Source: Panorpa germanica (lineage: Eukaryota > Arthropoda > Insecta > Mecoptera > Panorpidae). Taken from it: 64,000 nucleotides of DNA. Location: the NCBI GenBank assembly GCA_963678705.1, contig OY783207.1, positions 3,286,001 through 3,350,000 of the forward strand, given 5' to 3'. Shown here in pieces: positions 26,591-37,926 of the stretch. Within the stretch, counting starts at the first letter, position 1. Each line of letters opens with the position of its first letter. The position numbers and the translations under genes were made by a program. Below the pieces are notes generated by a model. That model searched no databases. It was not told the DNA's origin and was given only the letters and a program-made list of their open reading frames with translations.

Positions 26591-26680
26591 ATGGTCACTG
26601 TTTTACCGACAGACGAGCTTTGTACCAACTACAGAATTTATTATAATATATTTTATTCAACTATGAATTTCGACATTAAA
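26591..26680 (+). mobile_element. Fragment of the foldback MITE
   Basis: GGTCACTGTTTTACCGACAG followed by ACGAGCTTTGTACCAACTA matches the inner part of the elements at 15949 and 62294. Lies between LRR genes 1 and 2, against the gene-3-type relic. Confidence 0.7.
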
Positions 26681-26820
26681 ATGTTTGGTTACAATTTAAA
26701 CGTAACTGCGATAAGAATATCCTGTTGTGGTCCTTTCTTATCATTTTATAAGCAATGCCTCTTCAGTTTGATAAATATATTTTAAGTGTACACAGTGTTT
26801 ACATAAAACTTAAGTACTCG

Positions 26821-26828
26821 TATAAAAT
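26821..26828 (+). promoter_or_regulatory. TATA-like box of LRR gene 2
   Basis: TATAAAAT in the context AAGTACTCGTATAAAAT, 59 bases before the ATG, matching position and flank of the element before LRR gene 1. Confidence 0.5.
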
Positions 26829-26879
26829 TAATACAAATTTGTAAATTTAACACAAAAATCTTTATAATAATAAAAGAAG

Positions 26880-28379
26880 ATGTATCTAAAACTAATAAAT
26901 ATTTTGTGTGCTTTTTATTTTTTTAAAAATACGTACGGATTGTGTGAGCCGTTAATTTTAAATTGTGATGACGTAAATCTTATCAATATTGATAACAAAA
27001 TTAATATTAGCAAAAGCTGTACATTGCTTTCAGTTAATGTACAAATAATTTGCAAAAATTCTACAAAACCGATTGATAAAATTTATGCAAATATTACTAA
27101 ACAATTGGGGAAGATACAGACATTGACTTTGGATAATAATAAACTATCTAATCTAGAATTTATGGAAAAGGAAAACATAGAATTAGAAACATTCAGTGCA
27201 AGTTTTAATAAAATAAGAAACATCGATGAAGATACTTTTTCTAAGATATCAAATTTGAAAATTTGTAAGTTAGATCACAATTTAATAGAAAAAATTGCGT
27301 TCTACTCATTTAAAAAACTGATTAATCTAGAAGAGTTATATTTAAATGACAATAATATTACCTCAATTGATTACTTATTTTTTCATCAATGTGAATATTT
27401 AACTAAATTATTTCTGAATAACAACAAAATTATACATATTTCCCAATATGAATTTAATAAAATGCGCACAAATCTTAAAGTGTTACATCTTGAAAATAAT
27501 AAAATAAGTGATGTAACTTTTATGAAACATTTACAAAGTGTCAGTGAGGTTTATTTCACACTAAATAACATATTTGATATAAAAGATTACTTTAATAACA
27601 ACACAGAGTTAAAAGTACTATGGTTAAATCACAATAAAATACAAAATATTACAAAGCAAGGATTTCAAACTAACTCACAACTACAGGTGATTAATTTAAG
27701 TTACAATGAGATAACAAACATCGACTCGCAAGCATTTAAACACTTAGAAAAATTACAATTTCTTTATTTAAATAACAATAAAATTACAACTATAGAAGAT
27801 CGCTTTAATTTGACAAATATAAAGTATATGGACTTATCAAACAATATGGTGAATCTCACATTATTAAGTTTTCAACAAAATAAGCATTTATTGTTTTTGA
27901 AGTTGCGTAACACCACTAGAGAGCAGCAGGGTTCGATACAAGTCAATAATGATTTAATCTCATTGGATATTTCTGATTCTAAAATCAGGTTGACGGATTT
28001 GGAACCTGAGAAGAATAGTTACAGCCAATTGACAAGGATTTGTTACAAAGATGAACACTTTGAAGATATGCTGAATTCAAAATTAACGAAATTTCCACTG
28101 ATAACAAATATGCGTCGTAAGAATTCAATGGAATCAGAAGAAATAGCGATGAAATGTTTAAGCAAACTTACGGTATCTATTTTATCGATTTTAAGCAATA
28201 TTATCCTTGTAGGAGCTTTGATAATAATCTTAAAGAACAAGAAGAAAAAACATCCTAAACCGGAATTACCAGCAGAAAGTGAACCCACGGAAATAGAAGA
28301 AGAGCATTTATATAGTGACATTATATACGAAGAAGCTACAAATACATTGAATTTGACAAATCTCCGTGGTAGCTCTTAA
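26880..28379 (+). CDS. LRR type I transmembrane protein, cluster gene 2
   Basis: A 499-residue intronless frame and clear tandem paralogue of the gene at 24881. The signal peptide begins almost identically (MYLKLINILC against MYLKIINILC). About 11 LRRs follow in the same register (LEELYLNDNNITSI is identical in both), then the NNDLISLDISD block, a transmembrane helix (about 432-452), a poly-Lys stop-transfer and the tail EEEHLYSDIIYEEATN (Tyr478, Tyr483). The 5' flank is also shared with gene 1: CGTATAAAAT lies about 60 bases before the ATG in both, so promoter and coding region were duplicated together. AATAAA at 28405 is a plausible poly(A) signal. The N-terminal domain before the first LRR is longer than in gene 1 and has several N-glycosylation sites. 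Ligand and function are unknown; a cell-surface receptor or adhesion protein is likely. Confidence 0.93.
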   Translation: MYLKLINILCAFYFFKNTYGLCEPLILNCDDVNLINIDNKINISKSCTLLSVNVQIICKNSTKPIDKIYANITKQLGKIQTLTLDNNKLSNLEFMEKENIELETFSASFNKIRNIDEDTFSKISNLKICKLDHNLIEKIAFYSFKKLINLEELYLNDNNITSIDYLFFHQCEYLTKLFLNNNKIIHISQYEFNKMRTNLKVLHLENNKISDVTFMKHLQSVSEVYFTLNNIFDIKDYFNNNTELKVLWLNHNKIQNITKQGFQTNSQLQVINLSYNEITNIDSQAFKHLEKLQFLYLNNNKITTIEDRFNLTNIKYMDLSNNMVNLTLLSFQQNKHLLFLKLRNTTREQQGSIQVNNDLISLDISDSKIRLTDLEPEKNSYSQLTRICYKDEHFEDMLNSKLTKFPLITNMRRKNSMESEEIAMKCLSKLTVSILSILSNIILVGALIIILKNKKKKHPKPELPAESEPTEIEEEHLYSDIIYEEATNTLNLTNLRGSS

Positions 28380-28794
28380 TTTTGTCAATTGGGGAAACAT
28401 TAGAAATAAAACTATATAATGGTAAAAATATAACAAATTTTCTTTTTCACCTTGAAATTTTATATATATGTATATTTTATTAATAGTTTCAAGTGTATTG
28501 ATAGATCCTCTTTCTATTTAAGGTCGTCCCATGATCCAAATTAGTCCTTTCACCTACAATATTGGCAGATTTCATGATATCGAGGTGTCATATATGGATA
28601 ATACAAAGACAATTTAGTTTTTCACATAGAAAAATAGAAGAAAGACTATATGAAGATATTCTACAATCAGATACGGGGCCGAGACATTTTACCTTAAGAT
28701 AAACTTGCTACTGGTACAATAGTGATACAACTCAAAAATATCTGATTTAATTTTATCTTATTTTTTTTTAATTACTGTATTTTCATGTTTTTGC

Positions 28795-28895
28795 CATTAC
28801 ATTTTATTGTGATTAATTATATTTGATTTGTGTTAATTATTCTATCTACTCATTCTCTCTCCTTCCAAAAAAAATTAATAAACTTAAACTCCAAA
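28795..28895 (+). repeat. Dispersed repeat, partner of 4352
   Basis: TTGATTTGTGTTAATTATTC, TACTCATTCTCTCTCCTT, then A-rich and AATAAACTTAAACTCC. Lies between LRR genes 2 and 3. Confidence 0.5.
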
Positions 28896-28986
28896 TTTGG
28901 TTAACTTAGGTTTTATTGAGTGAAACACAACTTTGGATTTATTTAAGACCATACTTATATCCCAGAAAACAATAGGATATAATTAC

Positions 28987-29160
28987 CAGAGATGTGCACA
29001 AATAATTTTCAAAAGTATTTAAATACAAAATAGACCAGGCTCTCTGAGCAGTTTCGTTTGCAAACAGTTTGCGATCTGCATATTTTGTAAAGAAACTACA
29101 CTGGGAGCCTGGTCTACTTTATATTTAAATACTTTTGAAAATTATTTGTGCACATCTCTG
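28987..29160. mobile_element. hAT-type MITE with long inverted ends
   Basis: Starts CAGAGATGTGCACAAATAAT and ends with the inverse, ATTATTTGTGCACATCTCTG; pairing extends over about 55 bases. Flanked by ATAATTAC and TTAATTAC (8 bases, one mismatch). CAG ends and an 8-base duplication are hAT features. Confidence 0.85.
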
Positions 29161-29481
29161 TTAATTACTATATTCAAGGTATATACATTCATATATATTG
29201 CATTTCCCATGTATATTGTGATATAAGACCTACTATGTATGTCATATGTATGTGCAAATACAAAGGCATGTGCATATTTGAACGCAGCTGCATGTACATA
29301 GTATGTACTGTCATATTTATTCATTTTATGTATATTCAATAGTATATAATTTTCACATTATGAAGCATATATGAAAATACAGAAAATATCTAATATTACG
29401 TGGGACTATAACACACAATGTCAATTCCCTTATTTAATTTGTTTTTCTATTTGTTATTTTTATTCTTGATTGTTTGAGAAC
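29161..29481. other. AT/GT-rich spacer
   Basis: ATGTATGT-like low-complexity sequence with weak self-complementarity (TACTATATTCAA against TTCAATAGTA). Frames open on both strands here are artefacts of this. Confidence 0.4.
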
Positions 29482-29633
29482 TATATAAAGAGTGGTTTGA
29501 ATTGGCAACAGAGCATTCAAACCTTGTGATAATGAAAAATAAAGTAAATAATTATAAACAATAAAAATAAAGAAGTGAACTAAAATTACAAAATATATTC
29601 AAGTAAAGTGGTGTTTTTTTTTAACCAGTAAGT
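29482..29633 (+). promoter_or_regulatory. Candidate distal promoter and 5' UTR exon for LRR gene 3
   Basis: TATATAAAG at 29482-29490 is followed about 140 bases later by a strong splice donor (ACCA/GTAAGTTTC, GT at 29628). Acceptor-like pyrimidine tracts ending in CAG occur just before the LRR gene 3 ATG (for example near 30047). Together these suggest a non-coding first exon spliced to the coding exon. A TTTTATATC nearer the ATG (30037) could instead be the promoter. Confidence 0.3.
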
Positions 29634-30122
29634 TTCATTCTGTGATATATTTATATTAAATATTACTGTAATACTGAAATGTAGCCTTATAGCCACAAAC
29701 ATTATTATATTTAGATAATATTATTATCCTTACAAGGTAATTTTTGTTTCTGTTAAATGAATTTTACTTTGTTCGAATATTACTAATATTTGACATATTA
29801 TTTTATAGAAGCAATTTATTTTATTTTGTAACTCTATAAAGTGCATAAGGATAAACTTATGCAAAAAATTCATGTTTATTTAATCACTGGCTACGGAAAT
29901 AGGATATGATTAATTTTAATATAAATGACTATCAGAAATGAGTAAATAATATACGTAAAACCACTTGTGGTTAAAACTACATGTGACCAATAAAAAGGGG
30001 AAGTTTAATAAAACATCCTGCAGAAAGTTGTGCAATTTTTATATCAGTTGCAAATAACAGTCATATCAGACAACATTAATCTCTTATTATAATTAAAGCC
30101 GGGTGATTTGAAAACGTAGAAG

Positions 30123-31946
30123 ATGTTACATTTAATAATAACAATATTATTGCTTTCGCTAATTAGCAATGCTTCAGGTGAATGTAAGAATAAAGCCGGT
30201 GTAATGATGTGCTACAAAATGCAAAAAACTGAATATTCGAATATTGTTACATCATCAAACGTAATAATCAAAAATTCTTATATAAGTGATTATTTTGAGA
30301 TAAATTTAAGTGAAAATTTACACAGTTTGAGTTTAGTTAACTGCATAAAACCAAAAGAAGTAAATATGTTTTGTTTAAAAAAATTGAAAATATTAATCCT
30401 TGATAATATCACAGTTGAAAATAATGTTGCCGACACAGCTAAGATTAAAAACTTCTTCTGTTGTGATAGCTGGATTTCGAAACTGAATGTCTTCTCTATC
30501 CGTAAGATTTCAGTCTGGATTTCGCGCGTGACTGATTGTGATTACTATCCACTATTAACATTAAAACTAATAAACAATAAAATACCTAAAATAATAAAAA
30601 ATGATTTTAAAGAATTTATAAATTTAAAAACATTATATCTAGATAACAATCGAATTAAAGAAATCGAAAATGGTGCGTTCGAAGGATTGGAAAATTTAAA
30701 TATATTATCTTTAAGAAACAATAATATAAAGGAAATAGATATTAATATATTCATACAGTTAAACAATTTGAAAATACTTTATTTTGAAGACAACAGCATA
30801 ACCGATATGAGATTTGTAGAATCTATGAAAAATCTGGAAGAACTTTATTTAACAAAAAATATAATAAAATCAGGGCTAATAAAAAATATTCGACAAAATA
30901 ATGAAAAGTTAAAAGTGTTGTGGTTAAATTTTAATAAAATAACCTGCGTGTATGATGATGTGTTTCCCGTCCAATTAGAACTAATTAATCTGAGTAACAA
31001 TCAAATTAATAAAATATACCCAAAAGCATTTAGTTCGCTAACAAATTTACAATTTCTTTATTTAAATGATAATCAAATAAACGCTTTACCAGACAATATT
31101 TTTCAAAATTTAACATCAGTTAGATATATTGATTTATCAAACAATAAAATTATAAATTTAAATTCAGTGGTTTTCAGTTTTTGTACAAATTTGATGATTC
31201 TGAAACTCAGCAACAACAAGCTGGTAAATTCGAGTGTTTATATAAACAATGACTTAATTCTGCTGGATTTAAGGGATGTTAACACCACTTTAAACACCAC
31301 AGAACATAGCTACAATCAGCTTACAACACTTTTGGTAAATTACGAAAATTTCACCTATTCCCAAAAAGATTTTCCACTCATCAAAACTTGCCCAAGTGAT
31401 CGTAACCATTCCCGGGAAGAAAATACAGAGGATAAGACTATAAATATGGATAATGGCACTACAATTAATGGGAACAATTTGACAATGACTGGAACTGGAA
31501 AAGGAAACGGAAACTTCACCTCGCAAGTAAAACAAAGAGAAGCCCCGGATTGTGATTTAAAAAAAAAAATTGTATTTGTTATATCTATTACTATAAACAT
31601 TATTCTAATACTTTTGTTAATTAGCTTGTATATTTGGTCAAGGAGAAATCGCATGAAATATCCACTAGGTGAAACTACCTTAAATCAACAAGATAACAAA
31701 CATAATCATTACTACAATACTACGTACAGTGAAGACGCTCCTGCAGGTGAAACATCACGTGATCAGGAGGAAGATGAAAATATTTATGAAGATATTTATG
31801 ACAACCCAAATTTCACCAAACATGATAATGAAAAAAATTGTGCAGAGAATGAAATTTCAGTTGAAAATGAATTATACGAACAAAATTCCATAAAATGTGA
31901 AGATGTGACAAAGATACTTTCAAACACTAATAAAACTTCGAAGTAA
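30123..31946 (+). CDS. LRR type I transmembrane protein, cluster gene 3 (diverged, longer)
   Basis: A 607-residue intronless frame, the most divergent of the three. The signal peptide is about residues 1-19 (MLHLIITILLLSLISNASG). A Cys-containing N-terminal region (CC and C near residues 112-140) replaces the first repeats of the paralogues. About ten LRRs follow (LKTLYLDNNRIKEI, LNILSLRNNNIKEI, LQFLYLNDNQI). Next come an Asn/Thr/Gly-rich stalk absent from genes 1 and 2, a helix (about 483-505) and a ~100-residue tail. The tail carries YEDIYDNPNF (Tyr555, Tyr559), aligned with the YxDIIY motif of the paralogues; DNPNF also resembles an NPxY/F sorting motif. The start is the first ATG, with a second possible TATA region far upstream (see 29482). 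The shared LRR order and tail motif place it in the same family. Function is inferred only as a surface receptor. Confidence 0.92.
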   Translation: MLHLIITILLLSLISNASGECKNKAGVMMCYKMQKTEYSNIVTSSNVIIKNSYISDYFEINLSENLHSLSLVNCIKPKEVNMFCLKKLKILILDNITVENNVADTAKIKNFFCCDSWISKLNVFSIRKISVWISRVTDCDYYPLLTLKLINNKIPKIIKNDFKEFINLKTLYLDNNRIKEIENGAFEGLENLNILSLRNNNIKEIDINIFIQLNNLKILYFEDNSITDMRFVESMKNLEELYLTKNIIKSGLIKNIRQNNEKLKVLWLNFNKITCVYDDVFPVQLELINLSNNQINKIYPKAFSSLTNLQFLYLNDNQINALPDNIFQNLTSVRYIDLSNNKIINLNSVVFSFCTNLMILKLSNNKLVNSSVYINNDLILLDLRDVNTTLNTTEHSYNQLTTLLVNYENFTYSQKDFPLIKTCPSDRNHSREENTEDKTINMDNGTTINGNNLTMTGTGKGNGNFTSQVKQREAPDCDLKKKIVFVISITINIILILLLISLYIWSRRNRMKYPLGETTLNQQDNKHNHYYNTTYSEDAPAGETSRDQEEDENIYEDIYDNPNFTKHDNEKNCAENEISVENELYEQNSIKCEDVTKILSNTNKTSK

Positions 31947-32291
31947 AACAACAATTTGACAGATACTCAGAGATAAAATTAATATTGAGTTTTAAAATTA
32001 AGTGCGGTTACAACTTACAAGTAAAATTACTCTTTTAAATTATAACTCTCACATTATTCCAAAAAAGAATAATGTCCATGACTCAATATTAGACGATTTT
32101 TCAAAAGATTATTTTAGAAAAACTTGTACTACTCACACAAAGTTAAAGATCGATATTAAATAGCTTCCAAACACATTGCATTGAGACGTCTAATTTTCTT
32201 AAGAGACTTTAAGAGGTTTCTTGAAAAATAAAAGGAGGCACTTTATCTCTGTTGCAAATTGTATTATTTTTTTGTATAAATTGTTTTCCTC

Positions 32292-32400
32292 AGTGCCGGA
32301 TTAACCTATAGAGGGCCCTGACGCAACCAGACAAAAAAATGAACTTTTTTCGGCACCCATTGTATCTAACCTCAATTGACCACCTGCACCATGGGTAATG
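32292..32400 (+). mobile_element. Possible hAT end fragment
   Basis: CAGTGCCGGATTAACCTATA followed by GAGGGCCCTG resembles terminal sequence of hAT elements. No matching opposite end was found. Confidence 0.4.
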
Positions 32401-33421
32401 CAGCAATCTACATTTCCAGTATTGTTATTTTCAGTATTAATAAACATGATTGAAATTATATTATATTATTGTGTTTTACTACATGTTATTTCTTCTCATT
32501 TTACTTTGTTTTTCTTTACTCTAGGCTAGCATAATTCTTTTTACGTTCTATTGCAAATAACTGCATTATAACTTTATCATATTTAACACTTAAAAATAAC
32601 TTTTTTCTTGGGGGCAAATTTGTGAACAGTTGTTTCAATAAAGGTAAATTCTTTGTTAAAATTTATAGGAAAAATAACGATGCATCCAAATTAAGAAAGA
32701 AAACATGCTACTTGCTGCTTGATAGATAATTGGAATTGTGTTTTCAATATGTATTTTAGGCACACTACAATTTTGCACCGTAGTATTTTCTGTTGAAATT
32801 GAAATTTGAAATGTGTATATTAATTATGCAAATTTAGCAATAATAGGAAATCCAAAATTTGAGGTTAAAGTAAAAAAGTAAAGCTTTGACGGACTATACG
32901 AAAAAGATAATACTTGCTAGTTCTCTTATGTATTACATTACATATATTATTTTAATTGAGTGTAGAAATTATTATTATCTACAATAACAGAACAATAAGT
33001 GGAATAATTAGAAAAAAAATACAACAGCTTTCACTAGGTTCTAGTAGATCGCAGCACCTGCTTCAGTAGTAAGCGTCAACTCACACATATGCGAAAGTAA
33101 TCAATTCTTTCAACACAAACGAAACAAAAACAATGATTACCGTAGTGTGTGAACAATGGCTAGTATACAGTTGTATTCAGTTTGGTTTGAACGAATAAGC
33201 AGACTGACCGGAAGATTTGAAGCAAATTAAATAACTGTTTCTTTCTTAATTGTGCAGTTTATTTATTGTTAATTATTTTCTTAATTATTAAAGATATGTA
33301 CTCGTATCTTTTTATCAATATGTCAGTAGCTCTCATTTCATTGTGTAAGTAAGGCTGTCAATTTTTATAATTTCTAAAATTTAAGAAAAACTGATTACCC
33401 TGTTTCATAGCTTGACTAAAG

Positions 33422-33881
33422 TATTATTCCCACTCATTGCTTTAATTTAATTTTGTATTTAATTTAAACTGTTTCGCATATAATACGCGTACAGTACCAT
33501 TTTTAAATTAATATATTTTTTAAGTTTTCTTAGTTTTTTTAGAACCTTACTAGGTCCAATGTTTAACCTCGAAAATGTGACAATCTGTCAAAATGTAGTA
33601 GAATTTATATTTAAAAGAAGTTTAAAGTTAGTTTGTCAAAAATAAAGAAATAAAAACAATATCTATTACTAATTGTTATTTAAAATAGCAATTTTAATTT
33701 TTCACCTTCGATTTTATCCAACTGTCGAATTGTCAAATTTTATATTACTAAAGACGCATGCGCACCAACTAAATTGACTAAATTCAGATTAAAACACGAA
33801 CGTGACTAGGAATGCCCATTCTGAAATCTAGATTCAAATATTAGATAAAAACAGTAAATTAAAACAGTGAGTGGGAATGAA
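33422..33881 (-). mobile_element. TIR element, copy B
   Basis: Better preserved inverted ends (ATTCCCACTCATTGCTTTAA and TTAAAACAGTGAGTGGGAAT). Reversed copy of 4450-4976. Confidence 0.72.
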
Positions 33882-35867
33882 GCTTAACACGATTTTTACA
33901 CGATTTAAACTCCATTTGTTAATTTTCTAAACACTAAACGTAAACTTATGTAGTATTTACCATAATATTTCTAACGTTACGTTTTGTTATTTACTGAAGC
34001 TTAACAGAATTTTATTACATCATCATTAAATAAATAACAAAAGACATTCATTTAATATGTAACAATATATAATGTTGCATAAAAAGTTTTACTAACTTCA
34101 CTAAGTAACCTTATATAGTAACAAACCTCAAAAATGTTATTTAAGAAGTAAACTTTCTTACGGGAAATAAACATTAAATATATGTAACTGTGTTTAGATG
34201 ATTAAAATGAGTATTCAATAAATGCTTGCAAAATTTGCTTAATTTTTTTAATTGTTTCAAGTCAGCAAACTAAATATCACAAATAGCTTGATGAAAAAAT
34301 GGCGCAGTCGTTAGGATTTTACATAATCATAAAATTAGTACATTTCCATATTACAACAAGAAATTTCATTATCAAAAATTAAATAAAGTACCATTAGATT
34401 GTGAAAATGCCTCACTGCGCGACGGTCGCTTTACTCTTATATTGAACGCACATCAGCAGTCTTCTGCTGCGAGAGTGATGAATGGCTTTGTTTTGACAGA
34501 TTTATTACCCTTGGTTTTCCCTTTTCATGAACCTAGCTGCTATCTATCTATTAGTTTCGGGTTTCCACGATATTGTTTTCATATTCCAAATGGGACTTTC
34601 ACGAACAAGCTATGATACATGAGCTAAACTTCGCACCAGTAATAAATCAAGATAATTAATTTACTTGTAGACCATATTTACTTTTCTTAAATGCGTTATG
34701 GAATATACGCCGTCTTTTTGTATACGTTTGTACAATTATGTTACTCCAAAAATGAGTGTTAGCTTATAAATCCACTATACATATACCATTAGGATTGTAT
34801 AAAGATAGCTCTTTCAACATTGTAGCAATACCCAGATAAAAACGAACATTAGAACTAGCAAATATTAAGCTAGTAAGTGTAAACTTGCATTGCAAGACAC
34901 TTTCTATATGGAAAGAACAAAATAAACCTTGAAATTAGATTGTGACAAGTGTAAGTGAATCTTATACTACGATTTCTCTGTTAAAATTTTAATTGTTACT
35001 CAAAATTGGATTGTAAAGGTCACAAAACATAACTAACTAACTTTGGTTTTGATTTTTTTTTAAGCCAATTTTATCTGCAGAAAGATTATAAAAATAAAAG
35101 AATAAACACAGTACACATTTGGCCATCCTGTAGCAAGATAGACCTATACACACAATCTCACTATTCCTGTAAACAGTTGCGATGATTTAAAATCAGATAA
35201 AACAAACTTGTCCATTTTATATTTAGGGATTCTTTTTTAAATCGAAGTACCATAAAGCTTTAAGCGATCTGAGTTCAACATAACTTCAAAATTTATATCA
35301 GTTGAATCATCTTACCGTTGGTATAAAGCGAGAACCGGAAATCCAAGAGGTATACATCAAGAGACTTACGAAGAGATGAAGTAGGTCTGTAGTGAACCTA
35401 ATCTTCAATGATGACCTTTCAGAGATCCCTAAATATGATTTCCATTTCAGAATACCAGAATACGATAAACACAAATGTAAAGCTTTAGGTTGAGAATATG
35501 TATAATGTATCTATCGTTATATAGATGGCATTAAGATAGTTTCAAAAGGGTTCTGTGATAAATAGCTTTTGCTTTTGGGTCGTTCAATCTCTTTCCTGTG
35601 TTAAATGTTTGACCAGGGAATATTTACTTGAATTAACATAACTAAATATACTAAAGCTGTGAAAATGTAAAATGCTCAAAGTCTGTGCGTTTAAAATAAA
35701 ACTTTATAGTAGTGTGTGTGAATATATGTGATTCTTTTCATGTTTGTATTGTATTAAGTCTCATGATTACGTTGGGAACGCAACAATGACTTAAGCGTAT
35801 CACTAATAATTTACTGGTCGTTAAAAATAATTAGTTTAACGTTTCATATTTTTTTTGTTGGTAATTA
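33882..35867. other. No gene seen
   Basis: AT-rich. No continuation of the DGK PH domain could be found on the minus strand. Confidence 0.45.
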
Positions 35868-36100
35868 AGAGGAGGTTGATGGCGGATGTAGAGCCAATCG
35901 AAAATAGTAAAGGAAGAGAGCGAAGAAGTAATACTAAAGGGAGAAAAACAATGAGGAGTAGGGAGCAAGAAAATGTTAGAATAGTTTTAAGTTTAGGTTA
36001 GCAATGACATGTAATTACGTGATTTAATATTGAAAGAATGTAAAGATACACTACTACTAACTAACGACACACACATTAAATTAATAAATATTAAATAAAT
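35868..36100 (+). mobile_element. Possible LINE 3' remnant
   Basis: GGTTGATGGCGGATGTAGAG and the following purine-rich run resemble the ORF2 ends at 2515 and 53215. It ends in TAAATAAATAAAA-type sequence. Weak. Confidence 0.3.
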
Positions 36101-36198
36101 AAAACTTAACTTAATTATTCTTTGATTAAATACAAATCATATGAGTCCAATTATTTTAAAATTGACCACGCCGTTATCGAGATATTATTATTAATGAT

Positions 36199-36293
36199 GT
36201 GGCAACAGCGCTTTCATATTGCTGCGATATAAGCGCGGTATTTGGTTATGTCTACAATGTGTTACGACCATTAATAGTTAGCGCTGTTGCCAC
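36199..36293. repeat. 14-bp inverted repeat pair
   Basis: GTGGCAACAGCGCT at 36199 and its exact inverse AGCGCTGTTGCCAC ending at 36293. May be a very small MITE; no duplication seen. Confidence 0.5.
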
Positions 36294-37926
36294 GTTTATT
36301 TCTGTATTACTGTGGACGTGCGTTTACAAATACGTATAGATACGTTATACGGTTGTGTATAAAAAGCTAAACTTTTTAATCAGACTGCCAGTGAATAACT
36401 AAGCTTAAGAGCACTCTAAAGTATCTTTCAGTATATATTTTAACTAATTTAACGCTAAAATATAAATCGTATGCCATTCAAACCGCACCATTTTTCGAGG
36501 TAAATAAAATTACGAAATTCCTTTTACATTCTAAATAATACTCTTTTATAAAATTATTCTGAAAAATAAAAATATGCCTACATATTATAACAAAAGGTTT
36601 AAACATGTCCTACAAGTATTATAAGATTATATATATATACACGAATATATGAAAATGTATTTCAATACAGGTAACATAATTCTTTTATAGGTAATTTAAT
36701 TCTGTACATAAAATTTCAAAAATGAAATGTCAGCCTCAAGCATAAAACAGTAAAAAGTTTGTTATCCCTGTTGTAAAATATGAAAACCCGTGACAGGAAG
36801 TAAAAGAGATGAACAGAGGGATGAGGAGGAGGTTTATGTGATGCTGGTTTCCGAAATGTGGCTTCCTGTAGGGTGGTTTCAATTACTGTACCGGAGACTA
36901 CCCCATAGAAATCCGGTATACGTTATAACATAAATACGCAACTCTGTGAGTTACATTACGTTCACTAACAAAAATATGATGCAAGGGTGGTAAGGCTCAA
37001 AAGCTACCCCTTTATTTGTTAGGTAGATTTACGCTGAATAGAAACAGGTGCGGCGGAGCAGCTCTTGAGAAAATAAACCGAAAAATTATAGTTGTAACGG
37101 ATCGTATTCGGAAAAAGTTTTATTTCAAACTGTAAACCAAAAATTACTTTCAGTTTACCTACTAAAACATAAAATCAATAAGACATGTAGAAAATCGCGT
37201 GGTCATCGCGGAGATAAATGACCGCAAGTCTATTTGAAATTCTAGCCCATCAATAAACTGAATCCTTTCAGGGCAGGAACTCAGAAGTGGGATTTCTTGT
37301 TGATTTATTAAAGTCACTAGATGTTGTGGTGGACAAGCGATAAAAGAAAGGAGATAAGAAATCGAGTGTCTAACGGCTATCAGGATAAGAATGATGAATT
37401 GGTTGCTAATTGAAATTCTTTAAGATTGAATTAAATTCATTTATTTATAGAACGATGTATTCAAAATTTTATTTTAATCATAATCACAATAAACCAGAGA
37501 TTATTATCATCAATTTCATTGAGTTAATAGCCGGATTAGATCCCGGGTCTCCCATTTAGTACACGGGTGTTCTTTAACTGAACGATAAATTAAACTCATT
37601 TTTAATTGAAGACAGGATTCGTTTGTCTAAGACGTTTATATAAAGGAAGTGTTATCTATAGCATTGCTAACCCTATTCATTGGGTACAGACAGTATCGCT
37701 TGGTATTGCTTAGTTGCTTCACAACAGTACGTTTTCTGGAATTCAATCGCTATAAAATTAAAAAAATATATATCTTCCAATGTCTGTATTTTAATAATCA
37801 ATAAATGTTACCATAAAACGAAACTTTTGGAACACCCTGGAATATGGACGGCTGTCGTTTTAAAATTGTGTAACTATGTTAGTTTTTACATTTATGTTTT
37901 TAAATGTTTTCATAGTCTTTAAGCTG
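36294..37926. other. No gene seen
   Basis: AT-rich with a purine-rich run near 36795-36835 that may be LINE debris. Confidence 0.45.

Noticed and set aside
29957..29985. AACCACTTGTGGTT as a paired Runt-type site upstream of LRR gene 3
   Set aside because: A single short motif without conservation or expression evidence; too weak to list.
36199..36293. Possible miRNA hairpin
   Set aside because: Only 14 base pairs at the ends, with an unpaired ~65-base loop; not a plausible precursor.
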